This document shows positions 17,818-27,298 of a stretch of DNA of 43,909 bases, piece by piece. The position numbers and the translations under genes are program-made. The stretch is from an uncultured Spirochaetaceae bacterium. Its GTDB lineage: Bacteria > Spirochaetota > Spirochaetia > Treponematales > Treponemataceae. Positions within the stretch are counted from its first letter, which is position 1, and every line of letters starts with the position of its first letter. The notes beneath the pieces are model-generated. The model did no database searches. It had not been told where the DNA came from and worked only from the letters and a program-made list of their open reading frames with translations. The stretch is from NCBI GenBank assembly GCA_902766125.1, contig CACXCG010000027.1, positions 1 through 43,909 on the forward strand. Direction: 5' to 3'.

Positions 17818-18260
17818 CAGGCTCCCGTACTGCCAAATCCACCGGCACCACGTTCTGTCTGTGAAAGTGCCTGCACGGTAACAAACTGCCCCAGGGTAAC
17901 GGGCGCAACAACAATCTGAGCAATGCGGTCTTTATCGTTTACCGTAAAATCTTCTGCACCCAGATTGATGAGGATGACTTTCAGTTCTCCGCGATAATCA
18001 CTGTCGATAGTACCGGGTGTATTCAGCACCGTAACTCCGTTTTTAAAAGCAAGACCGCTTCTGGGACGCACCTGGATTTCGTATCCTTCAGGAATTTCAA
18101 AATATAATCCGGTAGGAATAAGCACACGCTCACCTTTTTTAATAACCACAGGCTCTTTTATATGAGCACATACATCGGCACCTGCAGCACCTGCAGTCTT
18201 ATACACAGGAAGCACTGCTCCCGGTTCCGAAACAACATTGATTTTTACACTGTCTGACAT
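17817..18260 (-). CDS. dut: dUTP diphosphatase (dUTPase)
   Basis: The 147-residue trimeric-type dUTPase hydrolyses dUTP to dUMP and pyrophosphate, keeping uracil out of DNA and feeding dTMP synthesis. All five family motifs are visible: AGADVCAHI (1), [11 protein letters not shown] (2), [15 protein letters not shown] (3, catalytic Asp), [11 protein letters not shown] (4) and the C-terminal [11 protein letters not shown] (5). Length is normal. The start lies 16 bases inside the end of the M16 peptidase gene in another frame; the stop overlaps the next permease start. It sits in a tightly coupled operon but has no functional link to the permeases that I can name. Confidence 0.96.
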   Translation of the reverse strand: MSDSVKINVVSEPGAVLPVYKTAGAAGADVCAHIKEPVVIKKGERVLIPTGLYFEIPEGYEIQVRPRSGLAFKNGVTVLNTPGTIDSDYRGELKVILINLGAEDFTVNDKDRIAQIVVAPVTLGQFVTVQALSQTERGAGGFGSTGA

Positions 18261-19552
18261 ACCATTTCCTTTTGCTGCTTTTTTGACAAACCGGGGCCAT
18301 ACACAAAGAAGGTCCGTTTTTTGTCATTCAGCAGCGATTGTATAAACTGTATAATATCATTTTTTTGAACTGCGCGTATACTGTCACACACCTGTTCGGT
18401 ATCATACAGATCAAGTCCCATGGCATAATGACGCAGATTCCGTTTCATTAACGATTCCATGTCTTCACCTGCCAAAAATTCTTCGCCCAACAGATGTTCT
18501 TTTGCACATTCAATTTCTTCATCAGAAGGAGGATTTTTTATAAGACCCGTCATTTCGTTCTGCAGAAGGCGCGCAATTTTTACTGCATTTTTTTTGTCGC
18601 ACGAAGCAGCTGCAGCCAAAAAGCCAAGATCTTCATAACAGGTCATAAAACTGTAGGTACTGTAACAGCAGCCGTTTTTTTCACGCAGGTTTTCAAAGAG
18701 ACGGCTGGACATAGTGTCACCGGTAATTGCATTCAACACGCTCAGCACCGAAAGTTTTTCATGACTAAGCGGCATTACAAAAGGAAAAAGCAGATACATC
18801 TGACACTGAGAAAAACGATGATCTTTTTTGAACACAGTACCCGCATTCCAGAGTGCAGGTGACTCTACTCTTTTTTGTTCAGGATAGTTTACCGGCGGTG
18901 TATGCAGCGGAAGGGATTCAAGCTGAACTTTCATGTCGTTTTCTTCTTCATCGCTAAATGATCCGCACACGACAACTACCAGTTCTCCGTGAACAAATTT
19001 TTTGTCGTACCAGTCAAGCAAAGCTTCGCGTGTCAAAGATGCAACATCTGTTACCGAACCGGTAATTGACATACCTAAAGACTGATTTGGCCACAAACTT
19101 TGAGCAAGGGAATCAAGTGCACTTTCTTCGGCGTCATCGGCAACCGCTGCAACTTCATTTTGAATGACAGAGCGTTCGTTTTCAAGTTCAACTGCATCAA
19201 AACTGCAGGAAGAAGCCATACCGCAAAAAGTAGAAAAGGCACGATGAAGGTTACCCGGCAACGCGGGAACCGTACAGTATGCACAGACATCATCACGTTC
19301 GGTAAACGCATTTACAAAACCGCCCATCCGGTCAAACAAAACCGCAATATCGTGGCGTTCAAGAGCAGTTTCTTCCCCCGAAGTTCCCTTAAAAAGCATG
19401 TGTTCGCTGAAGTGACTTGCACCACGCATATCGTTACTTTCAAAGCGGCTTCCTGCACTCAGAAAATAAAACCCCACAGACACTGATTTTGCAGACGGAA
19501 CCTGCTGAGAGATGAGAACGACATTATTTTTCAGCACTTGTTTTGAAATCAT
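18245..19552 (-). CDS. M16-family zinc peptidase
   Basis: The 435-residue protein is a processing-peptidase/pitrilysin-type M16 protein. The inverted zinc motif HxxEH is HFSEH (47-51); the distal Glu is probably E126 in [10 protein letters not shown]. The second half carries the R/Y substrate-binding region ([16 protein letters not shown]). Bacterial single-domain members of this type act as homodimeric cytoplasmic peptidases, and the operon position gives no clear substrate. A longer frame opens with TTG 19606, but that codon lies inside the pnp terminator, and a good promoter sits at 19560-19588. ATG 19552 is therefore the start and lacks a Shine-Dalgarno. It is the first gene of the M16-dut-lpt-tgt-HEAT operon. 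Confidence 0.9.
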   Translation of the reverse strand: MISKQVLKNNVVLISQQVPSAKSVSVGFYFLSAGSRFESNDMRGASHFSEHMLFKGTSGEETALERHDIAVLFDRMGGFVNAFTERDDVCAYCTVPALPGNLHRAFSTFCGMASSCSFDAVELENERSVIQNEVAAVADDAEESALDSLAQSLWPNQSLGMSITGSVTDVASLTREALLDWYDKKFVHGELVVVVCGSFSDEEENDMKVQLESLPLHTPPVNYPEQKRVESPALWNAGTVFKKDHRFSQCQMYLLFPFVMPLSHEKLSVLSVLNAITGDTMSSRLFENLREKNGCCYSTYSFMTCYEDLGFLAAAASCDKKNAVKIARLLQNEMTGLIKNPPSDEEIECAKEHLLGEEFLAGEDMESLMKRNLRHYAMGLDLYDTEQVCDSIRAVQKNDIIQFIQSLLNDKKRTFFVYGPGLSKKQQKEMVCQTV

Positions 19553-19559
19553 CCGGCAC

Positions 19560-19588
19560 AGTATAGCATAAAACAGATTTTTTTTGAA
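19560..19588 (-). promoter_or_regulatory. Promoter of the M16-dut-lpt-tgt operon, leaderless
   Basis: TTCAAA (19583-19588), a 17-base spacer and TATACT (19560-19565) end seven bases before ATG 19552. Transcription should begin at or next to the start codon. The promoter sits directly behind the pnp terminator. Confidence 0.65.
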
Positions 19589-19591
19589 TAC

Positions 19592-19636
19592 AAAAAAAGA
19601 CCGCAAGTACCTGTTTCAACAAGCACTTACGGTCTT
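19592..19636 (-). terminator. Rho-independent terminator after pnp
   Basis: On the minus strand AGACCGTAAGT pairs with ACTTGCGGTCT across a short loop and is followed by seven or more Ts. It ends the rimP-to-pnp transcript. The next promoter begins only a few bases beyond. Confidence 0.9.
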
Positions 19637-19657
19637 TATGCTTTAGCTCAGCAGGAC

Positions 19658-21763
19658 TTATTTACCCTGAGCTTCAAGTGCATCAATGTAAGAAAGGTTA
19701 AGGCGTCCCATCTTGTCTACTTCAAGCAGCTTAACGGGAACAACCTGTCCTTCTTTAAGAACATCGGTTACTTTTTCTACACGCTGACGGCTCAGCTTAG
19801 AAATGTGGCACAGACCTTCTTTTCCGGGAAGAATTTCAATGAAGGCACCAAAGTCCATGATGCGCTTTACGGTTCCGTTGTAAATTGTACCGGGCTCGGG
19901 ATCTTCACAAATGCCTTTAACAGCTTTTTTAGCGGCTTCTGCGTTTGCACCGTTAGAAGCATAAATGGTAACAGTACCGTCATCGCCAGTGTCAATCTTT
20001 ACATTGTACTGAGAACACAGAGCCTTTACGTTCTTTCCGCCGGGACCAATGAGTGCACCAATCTTGTCAACGGGAATCTTAAGGCTTTCGATCTTAGGAG
20101 CACTTGCGTTGAGCGGCTGCGGTTTAGAAATGCACTTTTCCATAATGTCAAGGATGTGGTTTCTTCCGCGTTTTGCCTGATCAAGTGCTTTGCGCATGAT
20201 ATCCATGCTTACACCTGCAATCTTAATGTCCATCTGGAAACCGGTAATACCATCGCGTGTACCGGCAACTTTAAAGTCCATGTCACCCAGGTGATCTTCT
20301 TCACCCAGAATATCAGAAAGAATTGCATACTTTTTATACGGGTTCTGTTCGTCACCTTCTGTGATAAGACCCATTGCAATACCTGCAACCATCTTCTTCA
20401 TAGGAACACCGGCTGCCAGAAGTGACAGACATCCGCCACAAGTAGAAGCCTGGCTTGAAGAACCGTTAGATTCCATGATTTCTGAAACAACACGGATTGT
20501 ATACGGGAATTCTTCGCGACTGGGGATCATCGGAGCAAGTGAGCGGCGCGCAAGGTTACCGTGACCAATTTCGCGGCGGCCTGTTGTAAGCTTACCTACT
20601 TCACCAACTGAATACGGCGGGAAGTTGTAGTGCAGGATAAAGTTTTCGCTGCGATCGCCTTCGATATCGTCGTATACCTGTTCATCCATTGAAGTTCCCA
20701 GAGTGGTAACTGCAAGAGACTGTGTTTCACCGCGGGTAAACAGTGCGCTTCCGTGGGGACGGGGCAGTACGTTGATTTCACAGGTGATGGGGCGGATATC
20801 TTCTGTTCCGCGTCCGTCAATACGAAGTCCTTTTTCAAGAATGCTCTTGCGCAGCAGACGATACTGAATGTCATCAAACAGTGCATCAAACAGTTTCTTC
20901 TGTGTTTCATCTTCAAGCTGTTCTGCATATTTTTCTGCAATCTTTGCTTTTACGTCATGCACTGCATTTCCGCGTGTCATCTTTCCTTTCTGGAAACATG
21001 CTTCCTGCATCAGCGGAGTTGCTTCTGCTTCAATCTGAGCAGCATTTTCCAGCACTGCAGTAAACGGAGCAAGTGGCAGTTTTTCTTTACCGCATTTCTT
21101 CTGCAGTTCTTCCTGCAGAAGACACATGTCGGTAATAAAGCCCTGAGCTTTTTCCAGAGCACCAAGCATTACGTCTTCAGTAGCTTCGTTAGCGCCACCT
21201 TCAACCATAGTAAATCCGTCTTTAGTTCCGGCAACTACGATTTCAAGGCTTGCCTTTTCCTGCTGAGCATAAGTCGGGTTGATTACGTATTCACCGTCAA
21301 TGTATGCAACGCGACAGCCTGCAACCGGTCCGTCAAACGGAACATCAGAAATGGTAACTGCAGCAGATGCGGCAATTACAGCAAGAATGTCGGGAGGGTT
21401 AACACCATCAACTGAAACACAGGTCGGAACAATCTGCAGTTCACGTCCAAACTCTTTGTGGAACAGCGGGCGCATGGGGCGGTCAATAAGACGGCTTACC
21501 AGGATTTCTTTATCCTTAGGGCGTCCTTCACGCTTTACAAAGCCGCCGGGAATTTTTCCTGCAGCATAGAATTTTTCGTTGTAATCAACGGTTACCGGAA
21601 CAAAGTCCAGTCCTTCGCGTACATCGCTTGATGCACAGATTGTTGCAATGATTGCAGTTCCACCCAGCTGAGCATAGACACAGCCGTTAGCCTGCTTACC
21701 GATTTTACCGGTTTCAAGAATCAGTTCCTGATCACCGATTTTTCTGGTTACTCTTTCTACCAT
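19658..21763 (-). CDS. pnp: Polynucleotide phosphorylase
   Basis: The 701-residue enzyme degrades RNA 3'-to-5' by phosphorolysis and is a core RNA-decay factor. Two RNase PH-like domains are seen (first with FVPVTVDYNEKFYAAGKIPGG, second with RTEIGHG-like RREIGHGNLARRSL and SNGSSSQAS), then KH (KIGALIGPGGKNVKAL) and S1 (GTVKRIMDFGAFIEILPGKE) domains, ending near LSYIDALEAQGK. ATG 21763 with AGAGGAATC upstream is preferred over the extended frame at 21817. It follows rpsO after a 160-base structured gap, as in many bacteria where pnp is autoregulated through that leader. Confidence 0.97.
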   Translation of the reverse strand: MVERVTRKIGDQELILETGKIGKQANGCVYAQLGGTAIIATICASSDVREGLDFVPVTVDYNEKFYAAGKIPGGFVKREGRPKDKEILVSRLIDRPMRPLFHKEFGRELQIVPTCVSVDGVNPPDILAVIAASAAVTISDVPFDGPVAGCRVAYIDGEYVINPTYAQQEKASLEIVVAGTKDGFTMVEGGANEATEDVMLGALEKAQGFITDMCLLQEELQKKCGKEKLPLAPFTAVLENAAQIEAEATPLMQEACFQKGKMTRGNAVHDVKAKIAEKYAEQLEDETQKKLFDALFDDIQYRLLRKSILEKGLRIDGRGTEDIRPITCEINVLPRPHGSALFTRGETQSLAVTTLGTSMDEQVYDDIEGDRSENFILHYNFPPYSVGEVGKLTTGRREIGHGNLARRSLAPMIPSREEFPYTIRVVSEIMESNGSSSQASTCGGCLSLLAAGVPMKKMVAGIAMGLITEGDEQNPYKKYAILSDILGEEDHLGDMDFKVAGTRDGITGFQMDIKIAGVSMDIMRKALDQAKRGRNHILDIMEKCISKPQPLNASAPKIESLKIPVDKIGALIGPGGKNVKALCSQYNVKIDTGDDGTVTIYASNGANAEAAKKAVKGICEDPEPGTIYNGTVKRIMDFGAFIEILPGKEGLCHISKLSRQRVEKVTDVLKEGQVVPVKLLEVDKMGRLNLSYIDALEAQGK

Positions 21764-21849
21764 AATTTGATTCCTCTTTTTTGCAGGGGGATACTGGACT
21801 GATTCATTTCTAACCACGAAACAGATACAGCATGGTTACAAACAAATCA

Positions 21850-21914
21850 GTGTGTATGCTCCCTGCACACTAAACGACAAAGCGGTAACATCATGCTGTA
21901 CATGACGCTACCGC
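21850..21914 (-). promoter_or_regulatory. Stem-loops in the rpsO-pnp intergenic leader
   Basis: Two hairpins lie between rpsO and pnp. The larger (21882-21914) pairs GCGGTA with TACCGC and TCATG with CATGA. The smaller (21850-21870) pairs GTGTG with CACAC. Neither has a strong T-tract. In E. coli the equivalent leader is cut by RNase III and degraded by PNPase; the same role here is inferred from position. Confidence 0.5.
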
Positions 21915-21924
21915 CTGATTCCAT

Positions 21925-22194
21925 TTACTTGCGGATTCCCAGTTCTTTAATAAGAGCGCGGTATCCCTCAAGGTCTTTACGCTGATAGTACTTCAGCATT
22001 TTGCGGCGCTGACCAACGCACTTAAGCAGTCCGCGTGAAGCTCCCGTGTCTTTGGGGAACTGCTTGCAGTGTTCGGTAAGTTCCTTGATGCGTTCAGTAA
22101 GCAGCGCTACCTGAACCTTTACGTTGCCGGTGTCGCTTGCGCTGGCACCGAACTTGCTGACGATAGATGCTGTCGTCTCTTTTGCAAGTGCCAT
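21925..22194 (-). CDS. rpsO: 30S ribosomal protein S15
   Basis: The 89-residue protein is a full-length S15, which binds the central domain of 16S rRNA early in 30S assembly. Typical segments are the N-terminal ALAKETTASIVSKFG, QVALLTERIKELTEHCK and the conserved GLLKCVGQRRKMLKYYQRKD. Standard bacterial S15 has LLxLVxxRRKLLxYL, so Cys-Val-Gly here is a mild variant. AGAAGGAG precedes the ATG. It lies between truB-ribF and pnp as in many bacteria. Confidence 0.97.
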   Translation of the reverse strand: MALAKETTASIVSKFGASASDTGNVKVQVALLTERIKELTEHCKQFPKDTGASRGLLKCVGQRRKMLKYYQRKDLEGYRALIKELGIRK

Positions 22195-22218
22195 AGTTTT
22201 ACTCCTTCTATGTTTACC

Positions 22219-22250
22219 ATGACAGAAAGCGTTTTGTGACCGTCTGTCAT
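22219..22250 (-). promoter_or_regulatory. Stem-loop before rpsO
   Basis: An eight-base-pair perfect stem (ATGACAGA with TCTGTCAT) lies 24 bases upstream of the rpsO start. It has no T-tract, so it is not a terminator. It could be an S15 autoregulatory leader element or a processing site; that is inference from position. Confidence 0.4.
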
Positions 22251-22260
22251 TATTGCTGTG

Positions 22261-24177
22261 TTATGCAGATACGTTCGTAAACCTGAGTTCCTGTATCTGC
22301 TGTGTTTCTGCATCATCTTTTACCAGAAGATGCATTGTCTTACCGCAGTCGCTTATAGAGCAGGAAGTCTGAACAACCGTACCCTCTTTGTCAAAGCTGA
22401 CCGTATACATGCCGTCATGCGGAACAACCTGCTGTCCGGTAAGAACTGCCTTTACCCATACCGCACCGTCTGTCTTTTTTTCTGCCGAAAACGCAAGACC
22501 TGCTGTATCGTATGCAAAGGGTCGTCCTAACAGTTTTTGTGCAAGCACAAAGTCTGCATTTTTTACCGCCTGCCGTATGCGCGAAGAACTGACCCGTTCT
22601 CCTTCTACGATGACATCAGGAACTAATGCAAAGTCAAAGCCTGCATCCGAAGACAAAGCCTTGAGTGTCTGCACCGTACACGCACCTTTGTAGCCGCATT
22701 TAAAATCACTTCCTTCTGCAAGGAAACGCATGCCACAATGCTGTATAAGCATACAGATAAATTGGCTTCCCTCTATTTTACTGAAATCCTCAGAAAAGTC
22801 AATGACTACCGCAAAGTTACAGGGAATAAGAGAAAGCCGCTGACGCAATGAAAGCACATCACCTTCGTAATTGCCAAGCCCTGCACGTACGGAATTAGTA
22901 AACGTAATCACGCCCTTGTACAGATTCTTTTGCGCAAGAACCGCATCCAGTAACGCCTGATGCCCTGTATGCACTCCGTCGAAACTGCCTACCGTAAGCG
23001 CACATCCCTTCTTTTGCCATAAAAGCGGAATCTTACCGTCAAGCACCTCCTGCCAGCTGTATTCGCGGTAGGGTAACGGTTTCTGTTTCTGCACCACAAA
23101 CACATAGGAAAGTTTTTTATCTGTACACGAAATCATTCCGGCAAAATCACCGTTTTCATAGAACACGGCAATCCGGTCGGTTTTAAGACGGCGGGTTACC
23201 TGCAAAGCAGAAAGTCCCACAGGAGAAAGATCTGCATCTGCCTCAGATACGGTGTACGCTTCTGGCTTAGGAATGCGCACAAACATCTTTGACGCTAAGG
23301 CACGTCCGTTTGTATACCAGGGAACACTTTCTTCTTTGAGAATATCAGCATCGAATGCACAGTCAAAGGCAAGCTGCGGAGTAAAGAGCATGAATGCATC
23401 CTGAATCTTCTGCATAAGCACAGGGTCACACTGCCCTTTTTGCTTTGAAAGCTCTTCTGATGCGGCATTTTTTTTAAGCGCATTGTCAATGGTAAAGTCA
23501 GGAAGACTGTCTGCATCTGCTGCAGTTTCCAGCGTAAACGGACCAACTGCAGTTCTTCGCAAAGCAGTTACATGTCCTGCGGTACCAAGTGCATTTGCTA
23601 TGTCGCGGGCAAGAGAGCGTATGTATGTTCCCTTAGAGCAGGTAATTTCCAGTAAGGCATAAGAACAGTCATCTTTTTCTGACGCGGGTAAAAAATCACA
23701 CACGCTAAGTGAATAAATAAATACAGCCCGTTCTTCCAGCTGAACGGTTTCTCCGCTTCGTACCAGATCACTTGCACGTTTTCCGTCAACATGCAGTGCA
23801 GAATACAGCGGGGGTCTTTGCATTATTGCGCCGGTAAACTGAGGTAAGACAGACAGAACCTCTTCTTTAGTTACAGCCTTTGCAGTGCGGATAACTTTTC
23901 CGGTAGGGTCAAGTGTGTCGGTTTCGCGTCCAAAGCATACAACGGCCTGATATTTTTTTGCAAAGCCGGTTATGTGCGGAACAATATGGGTAAGGCTTCC
24001 GGTAAGCACTACCAGAAGTCCGTCTGCAAAAGAATCAAGCGTTCCGGTGTGCCCTACTTTGTCGGTACCCAGTGCATGCTTAATATTCCACAGAGAAGAA
24101 AAACTGGTCATGCCGGATTTTTTTGCATACAGCAGAAGACCAGAAAGCGGATTTTGTGAGCGTTCAGTTTTTTTCAT
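22261..24177 (-). CDS. truB: Fused tRNA pseudouridine-55 synthase TruB and RibF-type FAD synthetase
   Basis: One uninterrupted 638-residue frame joins two enzymes normally encoded side by side. Residues 10-220 are TruB: SGLLLYAKKSGMTSF, catalytic Asp48 in GHTGTLDSFADGLL, RPPLYSALHVDGKRA and CSKGTYIRSLARDIA. Residues 250-385 look like the TruB C-terminal part plus linker. Residues 390-550 are the RibF FMN adenylyltransferase: TVGSFDGVHTGHQALL (395-410) and SSSRIRQAV (530-538). The last 85 residues lack the riboflavin kinase hallmarks (GRGRxLGFPTAN). Predicted roles are U55 pseudouridylation of tRNA and FMN-to-FAD conversion. ATG 24177 overlaps rbfA by 14 bases; the longer frame from 24234 is unlikely. 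Confidence 0.9.
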   Translation of the reverse strand: MKKTERSQNPLSGLLLYAKKSGMTSFSSLWNIKHALGTDKVGHTGTLDSFADGLLVVLTGSLTHIVPHITGFAKKYQAVVCFGRETDTLDPTGKVIRTAKAVTKEEVLSVLPQFTGAIMQRPPLYSALHVDGKRASDLVRSGETVQLEERAVFIYSLSVCDFLPASEKDDCSYALLEITCSKGTYIRSLARDIANALGTAGHVTALRRTAVGPFTLETAADADSLPDFTIDNALKKNAASEELSKQKGQCDPVLMQKIQDAFMLFTPQLAFDCAFDADILKEESVPWYTNGRALASKMFVRIPKPEAYTVSEADADLSPVGLSALQVTRRLKTDRIAVFYENGDFAGMISCTDKKLSYVFVVQKQKPLPYREYSWQEVLDGKIPLLWQKKGCALTVGSFDGVHTGHQALLDAVLAQKNLYKGVITFTNSVRAGLGNYEGDVLSLRQRLSLIPCNFAVVIDFSEDFSKIEGSQFICMLIQHCGMRFLAEGSDFKCGYKGACTVQTLKALSSDAGFDFALVPDVIVEGERVSSSRIRQAVKNADFVLAQKLLGRPFAYDTAGLAFSAEKKTDGAVWVKAVLTGQQVVPHDGMYTVSFDKEGTVVQTSCSISDCGKTMHLLVKDDAETQQIQELRFTNVSA

Positions 24178-24571
24178 CAGGTGAATCTGTTTGTGTGTCA
24201 GCGGTTTCTGCAGAACTGGTTTCAGATGCTTCAAGTTCGTTCAGTTTCTTTACCATCTTGTAACCGTTTTTCATGCTGAAGTCGGCAACAAATGTCAGTT
24301 TAGGAAACTTATAGGTACTTACTTTTTTTGCAATGGTAGACTGAATGAACCCTGCGGCACACTGCAAACCTTCAACGCCTTTTTTTACGGAACTGTCATC
24401 CATAAATGAAGAGACATATACTTTTGCATACGAAAGGTCACCTGCTACTTCGACACGATTTACCGTAAGGAATTCGTTTACACGGGGATCCTTTATTTCA
24501 TGACGAAGCAGCATGGTTGCTATTTCCTGCTGCAGCTGCTGAGACAGCCGTTCAATTCTGTACTGTCCCAT
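24164..24571 (-). CDS. rbfA: Ribosome-binding factor A
   Basis: The 135-residue protein matches RbfA, a KH-like factor for late 30S maturation and 16S rRNA 5'-end processing. Seen features are the N-terminal RIERLSQQLQQEIATMLL, the DPRV segment (HEIKDPRVNEFLTVNRVEV), LSYAKVYVSSF and FPKLTFVADFSMKNGYKM. Family members normally have P(x)LxFxxDxS near the C-terminus, which fits. A Ser/Thr/Asp-rich tail of about 20 residues follows. GGAG precedes ATG 24571. The gene starts four bases after infB ends and overlaps truB-ribF. Confidence 0.95.
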   Translation of the reverse strand: MGQYRIERLSQQLQQEIATMLLRHEIKDPRVNEFLTVNRVEVAGDLSYAKVYVSSFMDDSSVKKGVEGLQCAAGFIQSTIAKKVSTYKFPKLTFVADFSMKNGYKMVKKLNELEASETSSAETADTQTDSPDEKN

Positions 24572-24574
24572 CGC

Positions 24575-27286
24575 TTACTCCGCACTAGAAGCTGAATCTT
24601 CTGCGCCCTGACTTTCCTGTTCTTTCTGACGAGAAAGCATGTCTGCGCGTTCATCTACTAACGCTTCTCCCAGTTTGCGGGCAACTTCAATAAACTCAAA
24701 TGCTTCAATCTGATCGCCAACCTGCAGATCCTGATAGTTTTCAATACCAAGACCACATTCGTATCCTTCGCGGACTTCCTTGACATCATCCTTGAAGCGT
24801 TTAAGAGATGCAACTGTACCCGTATACTTAACTACACCGTCACGAATAACGTTTACATTGCTGCTTCTCTTTACGATACCGCTGGTAACATAACATCCTG
24901 CAATAAGACCAATCTTGGGAACACGGAATGTATTGCGAACTTCGAGCATACCGGTAACTTCTTCTTTTGTATCCGGCTGCAGCATACCTTCCATTGCCTG
25001 TTTGATTTCTTCAACACACTTGTAAATGATGTTGTACTTGCGGATTTCGACACTTTCTTTGTCAGCAAGCATTTTTGCCTTGGGAGTCGGACGAACATTA
25101 AATCCGATGATGATTGCATTGTCATCTGCAGCAGCAAGAGAAACATCGCTTTCGTTGATGGCACCTGCGCTTGAGTGAATGACTGCAACACGGATTTCTG
25201 AGGTTGACAGTTTTTCCAGTGAAGTCTTGAGTGCTTCTGCAGAACCCTGAAGGTCGGCTTTAATAATAAGCTTAAGTTCTTTAACTTCACGCTGCTCAAT
25301 GGTCGTATACAGGTTATCAATGTTAACGCGCTTAACAGCTTTTGCATCTTCGAAGCGTTTAAGTTCCTGACGCTTGGCAGCAAATACACGTGCATCTTTT
25401 TCAGTTTCGGTAACCTGGAACGGATCGCCGGCGTTAGGCATGCTTTCAATACCCAGCACTTCAACCGGCATTGCAGGATATGCTTCTTTGATTTTCTGTC
25501 CGCGGTCATTAAAGATTGCACGAACACGACCAGAGTAAATACCGGCAACAAAAGGATCTCCGGTACGCAGTGTTCCGCGTTCAACAACAACTGTTGCAAC
25601 AACACCACGGCCCTGATCAATGCGGCTTTCAATAACCTTACCTTCTGCACGGCAATCATACTGAGCAGTAAGTTCAAGCATTTCTGCCTGGATAAGAATT
25701 GCATCCAGAAGATCATCAATACCTTCGCGTTTCAGAGCGGAAATGTTTACATACTGAGTGTCACCGCCCCAAGCTTCGGGAGTAAGTCCCTGTTCTGACA
25801 GCTGTGTCATAACGCGGTCAGGATTTGCTTCGGGCTTATCTATTTTGTTGACTGCAACAATGATAGGAACTTTTGCATCTTTTGCATGGTGAATTGCTTC
25901 AAGAGTCTGAGGCATAACACCGTCATCTGCAGCAACAACAAGAACAACGATATCGGTAATCTGAGCACCGCGAGCACGCATCATAGTGAATGCTTCGTGA
26001 CCAGGAGTATCAAGGAAGGTGATTTCACCCTTCTCTGTAGAAACCTGATATGCACCGATCTTCTGAGTAATACCGCCCGCTTCTCCTGCAACCACGTTTG
26101 TGTTACGGATTGCATCAAGAGTCTTTGTCTTACCGTGGTCAACGTGACCCATAACGGTAACAATCGGAGGACGAGAACGAACACCTTCTTCGTTTCCGGC
26201 ATCGCTTTCGATAACGGTTTCGTCATACAGGCTTACCAGGTGAACTTCACAGTTATATTCAGAAGCAAGAATGGTTGCAGTATCACTGTCAATGCTCTGG
26301 TTGATGGTTACCATCATACCCATGCTCATCAGTTTTGCAATAATTTCATTTGCTTTAAGATTCATCTTCTTTGCAAGATCTGCAACTGTGATGGTTTCAA
26401 AAATATCAATCTTTTCGGGAACAGAACTTGCGGGTTCAACCGTCTTCTTGCGGTTCTGATACAGTTCTTCTTCGTCGAATGCCTGTTCCTGATCTTTTCT
26501 GTTGTAAACCTGCTTTTTGCCTTTAAATGCTTTCTTTGCAGGAGCTTTGTTTCCGGCAAGCTGAGACGCATCACCGTATGTGGGACGTGGTCCGCCTGCG
26601 GGACGGAAAGAGCCTGCTCCGGGTCCACGGTTTGCACCAAAGCCACCCTGACATCTCTGTCCAAAGCCACCGCGCTGGCCACCCTGTCCGCCCATATTAC
26701 GCTGACCGTAACCACGCTGTCCGCCCTGTCCAAAACCGCCGCCCTGACGATTCTGTCCAAAACCGCCGCCCTGACCGCCTTGTCCACGCTGACCGTAACC
26801 GCCGCGGTTTTCGCTGTTGCGGTAACCTTCACGGGCCTGTGCACCGGTAAACGATGAGCCGTCACGACGACCGTAACCGCCACCACGCTGGCCGTAACCG
26901 CCGCGAGAACTGCCGCTTAAGTTACCTGCCTTTACATTGGGGCGGGTACTGTGCAGTTCAAACGGTGTGTTGGACTGAGCACGGGGACTGGGAGTCTTTG
27001 TTTCTTTAGTTTCTTTTGGTTCTGCTTCTGTCTGAGCAGCTTTTGTCTTTTCTACAGTTTCTGTCTGAGAAGCCTTTGCAGATTCGGAAGACGTTTTTGC
27101 GGATGATTCAGGAGCCTTCTTTGCAACAACGCGAATGCCTTCTTTTTTTGCATCCGGTGCAGCCTTTCGCTTAACGACGACAACCTTCTTCCGCTCGGAA
27201 GTTGCCGTCTGCTGGCTCTGAGAATCATTTTTCTTTTCTTTTTTGTTCAATACAAATCCAGGCTTTTTCTCTGCTTCATCCGCCAT
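24575..27286 (-). CDS. infB: Translation initiation factor IF-2 with RGG/GYGQ-rich N-terminus
   Basis: The 903-residue GTPase places fMet-tRNA on the 30S subunit and promotes subunit joining. The N-terminal third is disordered: Lys/Glu/Ala-rich to about residue 110, then residues 128-231 dominated by Gly, Gln, Arg, Tyr and Phe. IF2-N follows near 295-345 ([16 protein letters not shown]). The G domain has GHVDHGKT (G1), [12 protein letters not shown] (G2), DTPGHEAF (G3) and NKIDKP (G4). Domains II-IV run to the C-terminus. AAAGGAAAG precedes the ATG, and nusA ends 12 bases upstream. The low-complexity tract is the unusual part. Confidence 0.97.
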   Translation of the reverse strand: MADEAEKKPGFVLNKKEKKNDSQSQQTATSERKKVVVVKRKAAPDAKKEGIRVVAKKAPESSAKTSSESAKASQTETVEKTKAAQTEAEPKETKETKTPSPRAQSNTPFELHSTRPNVKAGNLSGSSRGGYGQRGGGYGRRDGSSFTGAQAREGYRNSENRGGYGQRGQGGQGGGFGQNRQGGGFGQGGQRGYGQRNMGGQGGQRGGFGQRCQGGFGANRGPGAGSFRPAGGPRPTYGDASQLAGNKAPAKKAFKGKKQVYNRKDQEQAFDEEELYQNRKKTVEPASSVPEKIDIFETITVADLAKKMNLKANEIIAKLMSMGMMVTINQSIDSDTATILASEYNCEVHLVSLYDETVIESDAGNEEGVRSRPPIVTVMGHVDHGKTKTLDAIRNTNVVAGEAGGITQKIGAYQVSTEKGEITFLDTPGHEAFTMMRARGAQITDIVVLVVAADDGVMPQTLEAIHHAKDAKVPIIVAVNKIDKPEANPDRVMTQLSEQGLTPEAWGGDTQYVNISALKREGIDDLLDAILIQAEMLELTAQYDCRAEGKVIESRIDQGRGVVATVVVERGTLRTGDPFVAGIYSGRVRAIFNDRGQKIKEAYPAMPVEVLGIESMPNAGDPFQVTETEKDARVFAAKRQELKRFEDAKAVKRVNIDNLYTTIEQREVKELKLIIKADLQGSAEALKTSLEKLSTSEIRVAVIHSSAGAINESDVSLAAADDNAIIIGFNVRPTPKAKMLADKESVEIRKYNIIYKCVEEIKQAMEGMLQPDTKEEVTGMLEVRNTFRVPKIGLIAGCYVTSGIVKRSSNVNVIRDGVVKYTGTVASLKRFKDDVKEVREGYECGLGIENYQDLQVGDQIEAFEFIEVARKLGEALVDERADMLSRQKEQESQGAEDSASSAE
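26591..26905 (-). repeat. Low-complexity tract encoding Gly/Gln/Arg/Tyr repeats in infB
   Basis: About 105 codons encode degenerate repeats such as [15 protein letters not shown] and [12 protein letters not shown] repeat units are imperfect (variants of CCGTAACCGCC and TGTCCGCCCTG on the plus strand). Such tracts are prone to length change between strains. Confidence 0.85.
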
Positions 27287-27298
27287 TCTGTCTTTCCT

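Noticed and set aside
19553..19606. N-terminal extension of the M16 peptidase from TTG
   Set aside because: The TTG lies in the pnp terminator and the extension covers the promoter.
19805..21415. Two long open frames opposite pnp
   Set aside because: Both are shadows of the PNPase gene, Cys/Phe-rich and without motifs or ribosome-binding sites.
25886..26857. Long open frame opposite infB
   Set aside because: It is antisense to the unmistakable IF-2 gene and its peptide has no domain; codon structure of infB produces it.
26591..26905. CRISPR-like or tandem-repeat array
   Set aside because: The repeats are imperfect, codon-periodic and in frame within infB; there are no uniform repeats and spacers.
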